Positions 1-10,515 of a stretch of DNA of 15,964 bases are shown one piece after another. The position numbers and the translations under genes were made by a program. The stretch's first letter is position 1; every line of letters starts with the position of its first letter. Origin of the DNA: JBKPNX01 sp046732855 (GTDB taxonomy: Bacteria > Pseudomonadota > Alphaproteobacteria > Geminicoccales > Geminicoccaceae). Below the pieces are notes generated by a model. The model ran no database searches. It was given only the letters and a program-made list of their open reading frames with translations, and was not told the DNA's origin. Location of the stretch: contig JBKPNX010000264.1 of the NCBI GenBank assembly GCA_046732855.1, forward strand, positions 1 to 15,964, written 5' to 3'.

Positions 1-168
1 GGTCTCGGCCATGCGCCGACACTCGGCGAGATCGGCATCCGCCTGCGCCTGCCCGACGGCGCTCAGATGCGCGTTGGGATAGAGGAGCGGACGCGACTCC
101 GAGGCGCACCCGGCCACGGCGGCGACGCCGGCGATGAGGGCCATGATCCTGGCGATGTCGCCCGACAT
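1..168 (-). CDS. Lipoprotein, N-terminal part (gene runs off the window)
   Basis: Minus-strand reading frame open from the ATG at 168 to the window edge, 56 codons with no stop. The product begins with a short Arg-containing n-region, a hydrophobic stretch (MALIAGVAAVAG) and a lipobox ending AVAGC, so Cys at about residue 23 should be lipidated after signal peptidase II cleavage. The mature start reads CASESRPLLYPNAHLSAVG and continues QAQADADLAECRRMAE. The 'LYPNAH...VG.AQAD.D..EC' pattern resembles small proteobacterial lipoproteins annotated as hypothetical or glycine-zipper proteins; that is recollection, not a search. A second ATG at 144 would shorten the n-region and remove its Arg, so I prefer 168, although no strong ribosome site precedes either. 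It is transcribed divergently from uvrA. Confidence 0.6.
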   Translation of the reverse strand, partial: MSGDIARIMALIAGVAAVAGCASESRPLLYPNAHLSAVGQAQADADLAECRRMAET

Positions 169-501
169 GAGAGAAGAGGTTGCCCGCCCGTGAACGCGAT
201 CAAGGTCGATCGGCGCTTGTTCGGCGGTCGGCGGTAACGGCGCGTTAACCGTTGCGCATTAACCTTCGGTCCGGGTGGTCCATGAGACCCTGGGAATCCG
301 TGTCCGCGGCGGGCGGGAAGGTCGGCCGAGCGCCGGCGCGGCGGCCGGGGGAGCGGGGGTGACGGGGGCGCCAAGCGCTGATCGCTGATGAAGTCGACGC
401 TTCGCGCTGCGCGCCGTTGGGGTTCACGCCCCGCCTCAAGCAGAACCTAGACCTCATCGCCAGGCGGACAGCTTCGGCTCGCGCGAGGGTGTCAGTGGCG
501 T

Positions 502-515
502 GTCACGAGCGTGAC
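502..515. promoter_or_regulatory. Perfect inverted repeat, possible operator upstream of uvrA
   Basis: GTCACG-AG-CGTGAC is a perfect 6-bp-arm inverted repeat 132 bases before the uvrA start and 13 bases before the DnaA box. The size and spacing suit a dimeric regulator. I do not recognise the cognate factor. Confidence 0.35.
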
Positions 516-528
516 GCCCGTGCGCCGG

Positions 529-537
529 TTATCCACA
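529..537 (+). promoter_or_regulatory. DnaA box (TTATCCACA) upstream of uvrA
   Basis: Exact match to the high-affinity DnaA 9-mer TTATCCACA, embedded in the imperfect palindrome GGTT-ATCCAC-AACC (527-540). It lies about 110 bases before the uvrA start. Only one box is seen and there is no AT-rich unwinding region, so it is not an origin. A role in DnaA-dependent control of uvrA is possible but inferred. Confidence 0.5.
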
Positions 538-646
538 ACCGAGCGCCGGGCGGCCCTTGCCCGCGCCCGGGCAAAAGGGCATCTATGCGATGCGGTCGTT
601 GCGGCCTCGGTGACGGCCGCGGGCCGTCTGACCGCAGATTTGGACC

Positions 647-3502
<2,856 letters not shown>

Positions 3503-3520
3503 CGGGTGGGTCCCGCGGGA

Positions 3521-3543
3521 GGCGCGGCCGAGATAGCCGCGCC
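3521..3543 (+). terminator. GC-rich hairpin after uvrA
   Basis: Perfect 8-bp stem GGCGCGGC / GCCGCGCC with loop CGAGATA, starting 18 bases after the uvrA stop. There is no T-tract, so it is not a classical intrinsic terminator. It may still mark the transcript end or protect the mRNA 3' end. Confidence 0.45.
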
Positions 3544-3701
3544 GCGGTCCGGCCCCGGGTCGCTCCTTCCGTGCCTACCTGCCCTCCTGTTCCCTCTCTG
3601 CGTAAAAAAGTCGATAACTTGTGAAGCAACTCATAGACCGCGGCCCTTGGCGCTATCAGAGTCCAATCGCGATGGGACAGCTCCGCCAATGGAGGCGACC
3701 C

Positions 3702-4052
3702 ATGAACAGCTCATTACAGCCGACCGCCTCGAATATTGTCCGATCATGTAGGATTGTGGTGATCATCGCCACCGCAGCCGGCTTTATTCTGGCCAATTAT
3801 TTTGCCCATTCCGGCACGCAGCCGTCCCCAGGGGCGGCAGCGGGCGTCCGGACGGCCCAACCCGGTCAATGCGATACCATGGCGCCCGCCCGGGTGCCGG
3901 GCCTCTCGCGCGGCGGCTCCACCCAATGCACGAGGCGCGAGGCCGGCCACGCGTGCGAAGCCTGCCCGACCTGCGAGCGGGGCCCGGAGTGCGGCCCGGT
4001 CAGGACCCGTGGCATCGGTCCGCGCAGCCCGGGCGGCGGGCCCGACGACTAG
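3702..4052 (+). CDS. Small Cys-rich single-pass membrane protein, unknown function
   Basis: 116 residues from the ATG at 3702, chosen because GGAGG (3691-3695) stands 6 bases before it; upstream GTG or ATG starts at 3621 and 3672 have no comparable site. Residues about 17-34 (IVVIIATAAGFILANYF) form one membrane helix. The rest is a Pro/Gly/Arg-rich tail with Cys at 57, 76, 85, 88, 91 and 97, including CEACPTC, a CxxCxxC pattern that could bind metal or form disulfides. The first third has lower GC and less biased codons than uvrA. The next gene, also a membrane protein, starts 69 bases downstream on the same strand, so the two may be cotranscribed. I do not recognise the family. A real gene is likely but not certain. 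Confidence 0.55.
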   Translation: MNSSLQPTASNIVRSCRIVVIIATAAGFILANYFAHSGTQPSPGAAAGVRTAQPGQCDTMAPARVPGLSRGGSTQCTRREAGHACEACPTCERGPECGPVRTRGIGPRSPGGGPDD

Positions 4053-4120
4053 GCGCGCCGGTTGACGGGCACGATTGCCCGCCATTCCCGCTCTCTGGCC
4101 GAGGTCGGAGGTCCAGACCC

Positions 4121-5314
4121 ATGATGAAGCTCCCGCTCACCCTCAGCACCGACCAGTTGCTGTTTCGTCTGGTGCTGCCAGGCCTGATGCTCGCGCTGAT
4201 CCTGTGGCCGGCGGTGGTCTCGATCGACGGCACGCCGGTCGATCCCCTGATCTATCTGCCGTTTGCGGCCCTGTTCGGTGGCTGGCTGCTCGGGCTCTGC
4301 GATACCCAGATCTACATGCTCTACGAAGGGCGCCGCTACTGGCCGACGTGGCTGCATGCCTGGGCGCTGCGCCGGGAGCAGCAACGGCTGCGCCGTCTGC
4401 AGGCGTGCGCCGAGCGGACCCAGGCGCAGGGCGATCGGGGACGGTACCTCGAGGCATGCAGCGACATCGCGCGGTTTCCGCTCGGCCCCGACGGCGAGCG
4501 CCATGCCGCGATGCCCACCCGGCTGGGCAACCTGATGTACGAGTACGAGCTCTATCCGAGCTGCAAATACGGCCTGGACTCGGTCTTCTTTTTCTATCGG
4601 ATCTGGGTGTCGATCGACAAAGACCTGCGCGACGAAATCGGGCGCAAACAGGCCTCGGTCGATGGCGCGCTGTACCTGTCGTTCGTGCTCGCGCTCGCAG
4701 CGGTCTGGTTCTTCGCGTGGTTTTGGCTGCTCCTGGCTGCGCGCGGGTCGGGCGGCGCGATCGAGTCGCTCCTGCCTCGGCTCCTGGGGTTCGGGGAGAG
4801 GATCGGGTTCGGCTGGGCCGTGCCGACCTGGGCGAATTTGCTGCTTTCGGCTATCTGTCTCCTGCTCGCCTATGGCGTCTACCGGCTGTCGCTGTGCGCG
4901 CACGCTCAGTACGGCGAGTTCTTCAAGGCCTTGTTCGACCAGCACCGCTCGCATCTGCAGCATCCAGACGTGCTGGACTACTTGGCCCAGACGACGGGCG
5001 ACCGTAGCCTCGGCGCCGGCGATTTCAAGCAGGCGAATATGGCGCTCTGGCGTTACCTGCGCTGGCACAAGGTGCGCCTGGGCGGCCAGCTCGAGAATCG
5101 AAATTTCGAGACCATCCGCGGCACGGCGCGGCGCGGCCCCGATCCCGGCGCGTGTCCCTCCGACGCTCCGATGCGTGCACCCGACGCGCTGAGCACGGGT
5201 CGCGGGCGCAAGAAGCTGTGCGCGAACGGGCGGCGGCAGTCACCTCGCAGGTCGATAAGGGGCATTCTCGATAACGACGTCGCGACGACGAGCGAATCCT
5301 TGACCGCCCGCTGA
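4121..5314 (+). CDS. Four-helix membrane protein, unknown function
   Basis: 397 residues from the ATG at 4121, preceded by GGAGG (4107-4111). The open frame extends upstream to 3869, but that part is Arg/Pro-rich shadow coding over the neighbouring gene. Hydrophobic segments lie at about 15-33 (LVLPGLMLALILWPAVV), 43-61 (LIYLPFAALFGGWLLGL), 184-208 (LYLSFVLALAAVWFFAWFW) and 239-258 (LLLSAICLLLAYGVYRL). A soluble loop of about 120 residues joins the two helix pairs and includes a charged REQQRLRRLQ stretch. The last 55 or so residues are Arg-rich and low in structure; they may be a tail or read-through after a lost stop. I do not recognise the family. Position after the Cys-rich membrane protein suggests a shared transcript. 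Confidence 0.7.
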   Translation: MMKLPLTLSTDQLLFRLVLPGLMLALILWPAVVSIDGTPVDPLIYLPFAALFGGWLLGLCDTQIYMLYEGRRYWPTWLHAWALRREQQRLRRLQACAERTQAQGDRGRYLEACSDIARFPLGPDGERHAAMPTRLGNLMYEYELYPSCKYGLDSVFFFYRIWVSIDKDLRDEIGRKQASVDGALYLSFVLALAAVWFFAWFWLLLAARGSGGAIESLLPRLLGFGERIGFGWAVPTWANLLLSAICLLLAYGVYRLSLCAHAQYGEFFKALFDQHRSHLQHPDVLDYLAQTTGDRSLGAGDFKQANMALWRYLRWHKVRLGGQLENRNFETIRGTARRGPDPGACPSDAPMRAPDALSTGRGRKKLCANGRRQSPRRSIRGILDNDVATTSESLTAR

Positions 5315-5500
5315 ACTCCATCAAAGCGTGCGGGCGACGGGGCTGGCGCCGAATATCGTGCCAAGGCAGGCGATCGCTGGTCCGGCCGGCGGCGACCTGG
5401 CGCGCCGCGGCCGCTGAGCGGCTCGGCCAAGGCCGCATGCGCGACGGGTCCGGTTCGGCTAGTGTCGCGCCGATCGCGGCGGAACGGCAGAGGAGCGGTG

Positions 5501-8500
5501 ATGACGAGGAGCGGGCCTGGGTCCGGCTGGCAGTTCTGGATCGATCGGGGCGGCACGTTCACCGACGTGGTGGCGCGTACCCCCGAGGGCGCGATCCGGG
5601 TGCACAAGCTCCTGTCGGACAACCCCGAGCAGTACGACGACGCGGCGCTCGAGGGGATCCGGCAGCTGCTGCGCCTCGCGCCGGACCAGCCGATCCCGGC
5701 GAGCGCGATCGACGCGGTCAAGATGGGCACGACCGTTGCGACCAACGCGCTGCTTGAGCGGCGCGGCGAACCGACGGTGCTCGCGATCACCAAGGGGCTC
5801 GGCGACGCGCTGCGCATCGGCTATCAGCACCGCCCGGACATCTTCGCCCGGCGCATCGTGCTGCCGGAAATGCTGTATGCGGAGGTGGTCGAGATCGACG
5901 AGCGCGTGCGCGCCGACGGCACGGCCCTGCGCCCGATCGACCTCATCAAGGCCAAGGCCGATCTCGCGGCGAGCTTGGCGCGCGGCCGACGCGCGCTGGC
6001 GATCGTGTTGATGCACGGCTATCGCCACCACGCGCACGAGCTGGCGCTCGCCGAGCTGGCGCGCGCGCTCGGCTTCACCCAGGTCTCGGTCAGCCATCAG
6101 GTCTCGCCGCTCATGAAGCTGGTCAGCCGCGGCGACACCACCGTGGTCGACGCCTACCTGTCACCGATCCTGCGGCGCTACGTCGACCGGATCGCGCGGT
6201 CGCTCGGTGACGTGCGGCTGATGTTCATGCAGTCGAACGGCGGCCTGGTCGACGCCCGGCACTTCCAGGGCAAGGACGCCATCCTGTCCGGACCGGCCGG
6301 CGGCATCGTCGGCGCGGTGCGGGTCGCCGGGCTCGCCGGGTTCGAGCGCATCATCACGTTCGACATGGGCGGCACGTCGACCGATGTCGCCCACTGCGCC
6401 GGCGCGTTCGAGCGCACCTTCGAGTCGGAGGTGGCGGGCGTGCGCCTGCGCGCGCCGATGATGGCGATCCACACGGTCGCGGCCGGCGGTGGCTCGATCC
6501 TTTCCTTCGATGGCGCGCGCTTTCGGGTCGGGCCGGAGTCGGCCGGCGCCAATCCCGGGCCGGCCTGTTACCGGCGCGGTGGGCCGCTCACGGTGACCGA
6601 CGCCAACGTCATGGTCGGCAAGCTGCATCCGCGCTTTTTCCCGAACGTATTCGGGCCCGACGCCGATCAGCCGCTGGACGATGAGATCGTGCGCCGGGGA
6701 TTCCGCGCGCTGGCGGCCGAGGTGGCGCGTGCCACCGGCGTCGAGCGCACGCCCGAACAGCTGGCGCACGGTTGCCTCGCGATCGCGGTCGACAACATGG
6801 CCAATGCGATCAAGAAGATCTCGATCCAGCGCGGCCACGACATCGCCGACTACGTGCTTTGCTGCTTCGGCGGCGCGGCCGGGCAGCACGCCTGCCTGGT
6901 CGCCGACTCGCTCGGCCTCACGCGCATTCTCGTGCACCCGCTCGCGAGCGTGCTCTCGGCCTACGGCATGGGTCTGGCCGACGTCCGCGTGATCCGGCAG
7001 CGGGCGATCGAGGCGCCGCTCGACGACGCCTTGATGCCGACGATCGAACAGGCGATCGACGAGCTCGCGGCGGCGGCGTGCGCGGAGCTCGAGCGTCAGG
7101 GCATCGAGCCGGCGCGCATCACCACGATGGCGCGCGTACACATCCGCTACAGCGGCACGGATACCTCGCTCGAGCTTGCCGCCGCGGGCGCCGCCGAACT
7201 GCGCCGCGCGTTCGAGGCCGAGCACCGCGCCCGCTACGGCTTCGTGGTCGAAGGCCGCGGTCTCGTGGTCGAACAGGTGGCGGTCGAGGCGATTGGCCGG
7301 ATGGCGGTGATCGACGAGCCGGAGCTCGCGATCGTGGCGCGCGCCGCGGACCAGCCGCTCGCGCCCGTGGAACACACCCGGATGATCACCGCGCGGGCGC
7401 CGCACCAGCCGCCCAAAGCGTTCGAGACCCCGGTGTTCGAGCGCGCCGATCTGCGCCCGGGCGACCGCGTCGCGGGACCTGCGATCATCGTCGAGGCGAC
7501 CACCACCGTGGTGGTCGAGCCCGGCTGGGCGGCGGAGCTGACCGCGCGCGACCATCTTCTGCTCGGCCGCATCGAGGCGCTGCCGGAGCGCGCCGCGATC
7601 GGCACGCGCGCCGATCCGATCATGCTCGAGGTGTTCAACAACCTGTTCATGTCGATCGCCGAGCAGATGGGCGTGACCCTGCAGAACACGGCTTACTCGG
7701 TGAACATGAAGGAGCGGCTCGATTTCTCCTGCGCGCTGTTCGATCGGGACGGCATGCTGATCGCCAACGCGCCGCACATGCCGGTGCACCTGGGCTCCAT
7801 GGGCGAAAGCGTGCGCACGATCCTGCGGCTGCGCGGCGCCGGCATGCGCCCGGGCGACGTGTTCGCGCTGAACAACCCATACAACGGCGGCACCCACCTG
7901 CCCGACGTCACGGTGATCATGCCGGTGTTCGATGACGACGGACAGCTCCTGTTCCTCACTGCGTCGCGCGGGCATCACGCCGACATCGGCGGCATCACGC
8001 CCGGCTCCATGCCGCCGGACAGCACGTCGATCGAGCAGGAAGGCGTGCTGATCGACGACCTGCAGCTGGTCGACCAGGGGCGGTTCCTCGCGGACGAGCT
8101 CGATGCGGTGCTCGCTTCGGGCCGCTATCCGGCGCGCAACCCGCGCCAGAACGTGGCCGACGTGCAGGCCCAGATCGCGGCGTGCGCGCGCGGGGCAGGC
8201 GAAATCACGCGCATGATCGGCCAGTTCGGCCTGGATACGGTGCTCGCCTACACCCGCCACGTCCAGGACAACGCCGAGGAGTCGGTGCGTCGGGTGCTCG
8301 GTGTGCTCAAGGATGGCGCGTTCGAGTATCCGCTCGACAACGGCGCGGCGATCCGGGTGCGCGTGGCGATCGACCGGGCGGCGCGGCGCGCCGTGGTCGA
8401 CTTCACCGGCACGAGCGCACAGCTCGCCGACAACTTCAACGCGCCGGCAGCCGTGTGTCGCGCCGCGGTGCTCTACGTTTTCCGCACCCTGGTCGACGAG

Positions 8501-9145
8501 CCGATCCCGATGAACGAGGGCTGCCTCAAGCCGATCGAGATCGTGATCCCGCAAGGGTGCATGCTCAACCCGCGCCACCCCGCCGCCGTGGTCGCCGGCA
8601 ACGTCGAGACCTCGCAGTGCATCACCGATGCGCTCTACGGCGCGCTCGGCGTGCTCGCCGCAGCGCAGGGCACGATGAACAACTTCACCTTCGGCAACGA
8701 CCGCTACCAGTATTACGAGACGATCTGCGGCGGCGCGGGCGCCGGGCCGGATTTCGACGGCACGTCTGCGGTGCACACCCACATGACCAACTCGCGCCTG
8801 ACCGACCCCGAGGTGCTTGAGTGGCGCTATCCGGTGCTGCTCGAGAGCCACCGGATCGATCGCGGCTCCGGCGGCGCCGGGCGGCACCGGGGCGGCGACG
8901 GCACGATCCGCCGCGTACGGTTCCTCGAACCGATGGGCGCGGCGCTGTTGTCCAATCACCGGATCGTGGCGCCGTTCGGCCTCGCGGGCGGGGCGCCCGG
9001 CGCGGTCGGCCGGCAGTGGATCGAGCGCGCCGACGGCACGACCGAGCCGCTCCCGGGCTGCGCCAAGGCCGCGGTCGGCCCGGGCGACGTGTTCGTCATC
9101 CAGACGCCGGCCGGCGGCGGCTTCGGGTCACCTCAGTCGAGCTGA
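5501..9145 (+). CDS. 5-oxoprolinase-type hydantoinase A/B fusion protein
   Basis: 1214 residues, close to ATP-dependent 5-oxoprolinases (EC 3.5.2.9), which open 5-oxo-L-proline to glutamate using ATP; the wider family also includes N-methylhydantoinases and acetone carboxylase-like enzymes. HyuA-type half: first nucleotide-binding motif DRGGTFTDV (15-23), then KMGTTVATNALLERRGEP, and a second motif FDMGGTSTDV (287-296). HyuB-type half from about 705: LEVFNNLFMSIAEQMGVTLQ, then NVETSQ, GTMNNFTFGN, GGAGAGPDFDGTSAVHTHMT, GSGGAGRHRGGDG, and GDVF.IQTPAGGGFG near the end. Order and spacing follow human OPLAH as I remember it. Start: the ATG at 5501 has AGGAG (5491-5495) 5 bases upstream; an in-frame GTG at 5462 would add 13 Arg-rich residues. 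5-Oxoproline is the best substrate guess; a hydantoin derivative cannot be excluded. It appears monocistronic. Confidence 0.92.
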   Translation: MTRSGPGSGWQFWIDRGGTFTDVVARTPEGAIRVHKLLSDNPEQYDDAALEGIRQLLRLAPDQPIPASAIDAVKMGTTVATNALLERRGEPTVLAITKGLGDALRIGYQHRPDIFARRIVLPEMLYAEVVEIDERVRADGTALRPIDLIKAKADLAASLARGRRALAIVLMHGYRHHAHELALAELARALGFTQVSVSHQVSPLMKLVSRGDTTVVDAYLSPILRRYVDRIARSLGDVRLMFMQSNGGLVDARHFQGKDAILSGPAGGIVGAVRVAGLAGFERIITFDMGGTSTDVAHCAGAFERTFESEVAGVRLRAPMMAIHTVAAGGGSILSFDGARFRVGPESAGANPGPACYRRGGPLTVTDANVMVGKLHPRFFPNVFGPDADQPLDDEIVRRGFRALAAEVARATGVERTPEQLAHGCLAIAVDNMANAIKKISIQRGHDIADYVLCCFGGAAGQHACLVADSLGLTRILVHPLASVLSAYGMGLADVRVIRQRAIEAPLDDALMPTIEQAIDELAAAACAELERQGIEPARITTMARVHIRYSGTDTSLELAAAGAAELRRAFEAEHRARYGFVVEGRGLVVEQVAVEAIGRMAVIDEPELAIVARAADQPLAPVEHTRMITARAPHQPPKAFETPVFERADLRPGDRVAGPAIIVEATTTVVVEPGWAAELTARDHLLLGRIEALPERAAIGTRADPIMLEVFNNLFMSIAEQMGVTLQNTAYSVNMKERLDFSCALFDRDGMLIANAPHMPVHLGSMGESVRTILRLRGAGMRPGDVFALNNPYNGGTHLPDVTVIMPVFDDDGQLLFLTASRGHHADIGGITPGSMPPDSTSIEQEGVLIDDLQLVDQGRFLADELDAVLASGRYPARNPRQNVADVQAQIAACARGAGEITRMIGQFGLDTVLAYTRHVQDNAEESVRRVLGVLKDGAFEYPLDNGAAIRVRVAIDRAARRAVVDFTGTSAQLADNFNAPAAVCRAAVLYVFRTLVDEPIPMNEGCLKPIEIVIPQGCMLNPRHPAAVVAGNVETSQCITDALYGALGVLAAAQGTMNNFTFGNDRYQYYETICGGAGAGPDFDGTSAVHTHMTNSRLTDPEVLEWRYPVLLESHRIDRGSGGAGRHRGGDGTIRRVRFLEPMGAALLSNHRIVAPFGLAGGAPGAVGRQWIERADGTTEPLPGCAKAAVGPGDVFVIQTPAGGGFGSPQSS

Positions 9146-9148
9146 CCG

Positions 9149-9171
9149 CCGGCGCGGGCCAAACGCGCCGG
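9149..9171 (+). terminator. GC-rich hairpin after the oxoprolinase gene
   Basis: Perfect 8-bp stem CCGGCGCG / CGCGCCGG with a 7-base loop, beginning 4 bases after the stop codon. No T-tract follows. It has the same geometry as the hairpin after uvrA, supporting a transcript-end role for both. Confidence 0.45.
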
Positions 9172-9324
9172 GACCCGTGGTCGATCCCCCAGCGCGAGCG
9201 TCGCACTGGCAAAGCGTCGGGGCTGCCGCGCGCTGTCTCGCACGGGGCAGAGTTCAGGGGCGGGCCGTAGAGGAGCGGGGAGCCTTCAGGGCGGGTGCCG
9301 ACTCCGCGACCGCCGGTCAGGCGA

Positions 9325-9434
9325 GATTCATCGCGCGGACCGCGGCGGCGCACTCCTTAACGGCGGCGAGCATAACCAGTTCGCCATCAACCGATATCCT
9401 CGATGATCAACGTGAAGCCTTCTCGCGTAAGATG
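9325..9434 (-). pseudogene. Decayed 3' end of an HpcH/HpaI aldolase gene
   Basis: On the minus strand the last codons before a TGA at 9325 translate to a tail ending ECAAAVRAMNLA, nearly the same as the intact aldolase at 10516-11310, which ends ERAAAVRAMNVG. The DNA from 9327 to about 9373 matches 10526-10572 with only a few substitutions. Further upstream a second frame reads EGFTLIIEDI, which lines up with MGFRLALAGSDL of the intact protein, so the remnant seems to contain a frameshift and then fades. No start or catalytic core remains. It is either a duplicate or a relic of a related gene. It sits in the otherwise gene-free 381 bases between the oxoprolinase and the next minus-strand gene. 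Confidence 0.6.
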
Positions 9435-9526
9435 TCACTTTTGACAGGCCAAGCATCACGGACCGCGGTAACAATTCCGCGCCTTTCTGCCCACCATGTT
9501 GCATCTGTGCTGCAGGGAATGCCGGT

Positions 9527-9910
9527 TCATTCCCTCGGTCTAGGAACCACAATAGGGTCACCTTCACGGCAGCCCCCGGCGGCGGCAAGGGAGCGACGGA
9601 TGTCTTCAGCCGGGTCTATACCCTCTTGCTCGAGCCGCCGCAGGTAGTTCTCTCTGTCGCGCTGTTCGCGGTCGGCCAGCGCAAAATAGCAGTGCATGCC
9701 AAAAGCGGCTAACAGCCCTAACCCGACGGCAAGAAATCCTACGCGCGGTTCCGCTGCCACCCAGAAGCCGGCAAGGATTGGCGCATAGATGGCGAGGCTG
9801 TGTTTTAGTGCCCGCTCCTTCGAAGGTCCTATCAGGTGCAGGATAAGGCCGATGAGGCCACACGCCAGTGCGAATAGGGCAAAGATCAGACCGACCGTAG
9901 GTGCCTGCAT
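9527..9910 (-). CDS. Small three-helix membrane protein, unknown function
   Basis: 127 residues from the ATG at 9910, with AGGTG 6 bases upstream. A GTG at 9919 would add three residues but leaves only about 3 bases to its ribosome site. Hydrophobic segments: about 5-27 (VGLIFALFALACGLIGLILHL), 37-52 (LAIYAPILAGFWVAA) and 57-75 (GFLAVGLGLLAAFGMHCYF). The C-terminal 50 residues are charged and probably cytoplasmic (DREQRDRENYLRRLEQEG). The gene lies 44 bases after the YozE-like gene on the same strand, so an operon is likely. GC is lower than in the core genes (about 58 % at 9661-9720 by hand count). I do not recognise the family. Confidence 0.7.
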   Translation of the reverse strand: MQAPTVGLIFALFALACGLIGLILHLIGPSKERALKHSLAIYAPILAGFWVAAEPRVGFLAVGLGLLAAFGMHCYFALADREQRDRENYLRRLEQEGIDPAEDIRRSLAAAGGCREGDPIVVPRPRE

Positions 9911-9954
9911 TGCGATCACCTGTCACCTGACCAGCGCCCCAGCTCGCCGGCGCC

Positions 9955-10191
9955 TTACTCGTCCTGAGGCTGCTGAGTGCTTTCCACGTAGCGTTGCCAG
10001 ACGTATTCGGCGGCCGTGAGCGTTTGCTGTGGAGCACCGGGGTTGCGCTGCTTGATGTAGTCCCGCACCTCTTCCCATGACTTGCCGTCCGGCAACTGTG
10101 GATCTGCCAAAGCGTGATCCACGAATTGACGATCTAGGGACGCACCCCACTGCCGACCTCGCAGGAAGGCCTTGAACCGATTCTGATCCAA
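9955..10191 (-). CDS. YozE-like small protein (SAM-like fold), TTG start
   Basis: 78 residues if translation begins at the TTG at 10191, which has AGGAG 8 bases upstream (10200-10204). The longest open frame begins at 10263, but its first 24 residues look unrelated to the rest and have no ribosome site. The sequence RFKAFLRGRQWGASLDRQF, then HALADPQLPDGKSWEEVRDY and AAEYVWQRYVES follows the pattern of the YozE SAM-like family as I remember it: F..+L..R at the start, P...++E+..Y+ in the middle, W..Y at the end, and 70-80 residues overall. That family is small, helical and of unknown function, and is best known from Firmicutes. The assignment is from memory and moderately secure. The downstream membrane protein gene probably shares its transcript. 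Confidence 0.7.
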   Translation of the reverse strand: MDQNRFKAFLRGRQWGASLDRQFVDHALADPQLPDGKSWEEVRDYIKQRNPGAPQQTLTAAEYVWQRYVESTQQPQDE

Positions 10192-10515
10192 TGCTCCCAC
10201 TCCTATTGATCCCTTCGGTTGAGAAGGGCCACGAAACGAATTCCACGTCAAGAGTTGGCGCAACAGGCGCGCAGGGCCGGGCGCCGGTGTTCGGAATCGA
10301 AACCGGACTGCCGCGAATCGACGGCACGGCGGTGATGGCCCCGAGTCTGCGCCGGCCGGGGGCCGCCACTAATGACTCGTTCTGACAGTCCGTCCGGCCC
10401 TGGCAATCCCTGTGCGCCCGCTGTCTGACACGACCATGAGGGCCGGTCGCCCTGCGAGCAAGTTCTGGTAGCAGGCTCGGTCAGGTGAGCACGAGTATAG
10501 CATGCCGCGCGATAC
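10192..10515. other. Intergenic region between the YozE-like gene and the aldolase gene
   Basis: 324 bases with no supported gene. A TATACT hexamer on the minus strand (10494-10499) could be a -10 element for the two small minus-strand genes, but no good -35 is visible and the leader would be about 300 bases. A small inverted repeat AGGGC-CGGTC-GCCCT lies at 10439-10453. No tRNA is seen. Confidence 0.5.

Larger units (their letters stand above)
169..646. other. Divergent intergenic region between lipoprotein and uvrA
   Basis: 478 bases with no convincing gene; the short frames here have poor composition and no ribosome sites. It should hold the promoters of both flanking genes. Visible structure: an imperfect inverted repeat CGGTAACG-GCG-CGTTAACCG at 232-251 (one base unpaired), a direct repeat TTAACC at 245-250 and 259-264, a perfect inverted repeat at 502-515 and a DnaA box at 529-537. 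No GTTC-N7-GTTC LexA site of the alphaproteobacterial type was found by eye, although uvrA is often SOS-regulated. Confidence 0.6.

Noticed and set aside
245..264. TTAACC direct repeat considered as a CtrA site
   Set aside because: The two TTAA units are 10 bases apart instead of the 7 required by the TTAA-N7-TTAA consensus.
502..540. Replication origin suggested by the DnaA box
   Set aside because: Only one box, no AT-rich unwinding region and no origin-linked genes nearby.
6161..8959. Very long minus-strand frame opposite the oxoprolinase gene
   Set aside because: Antisense shadow, rich in His/Arg/Asp, with no recognisable domain, while the plus strand encodes a full known enzyme.
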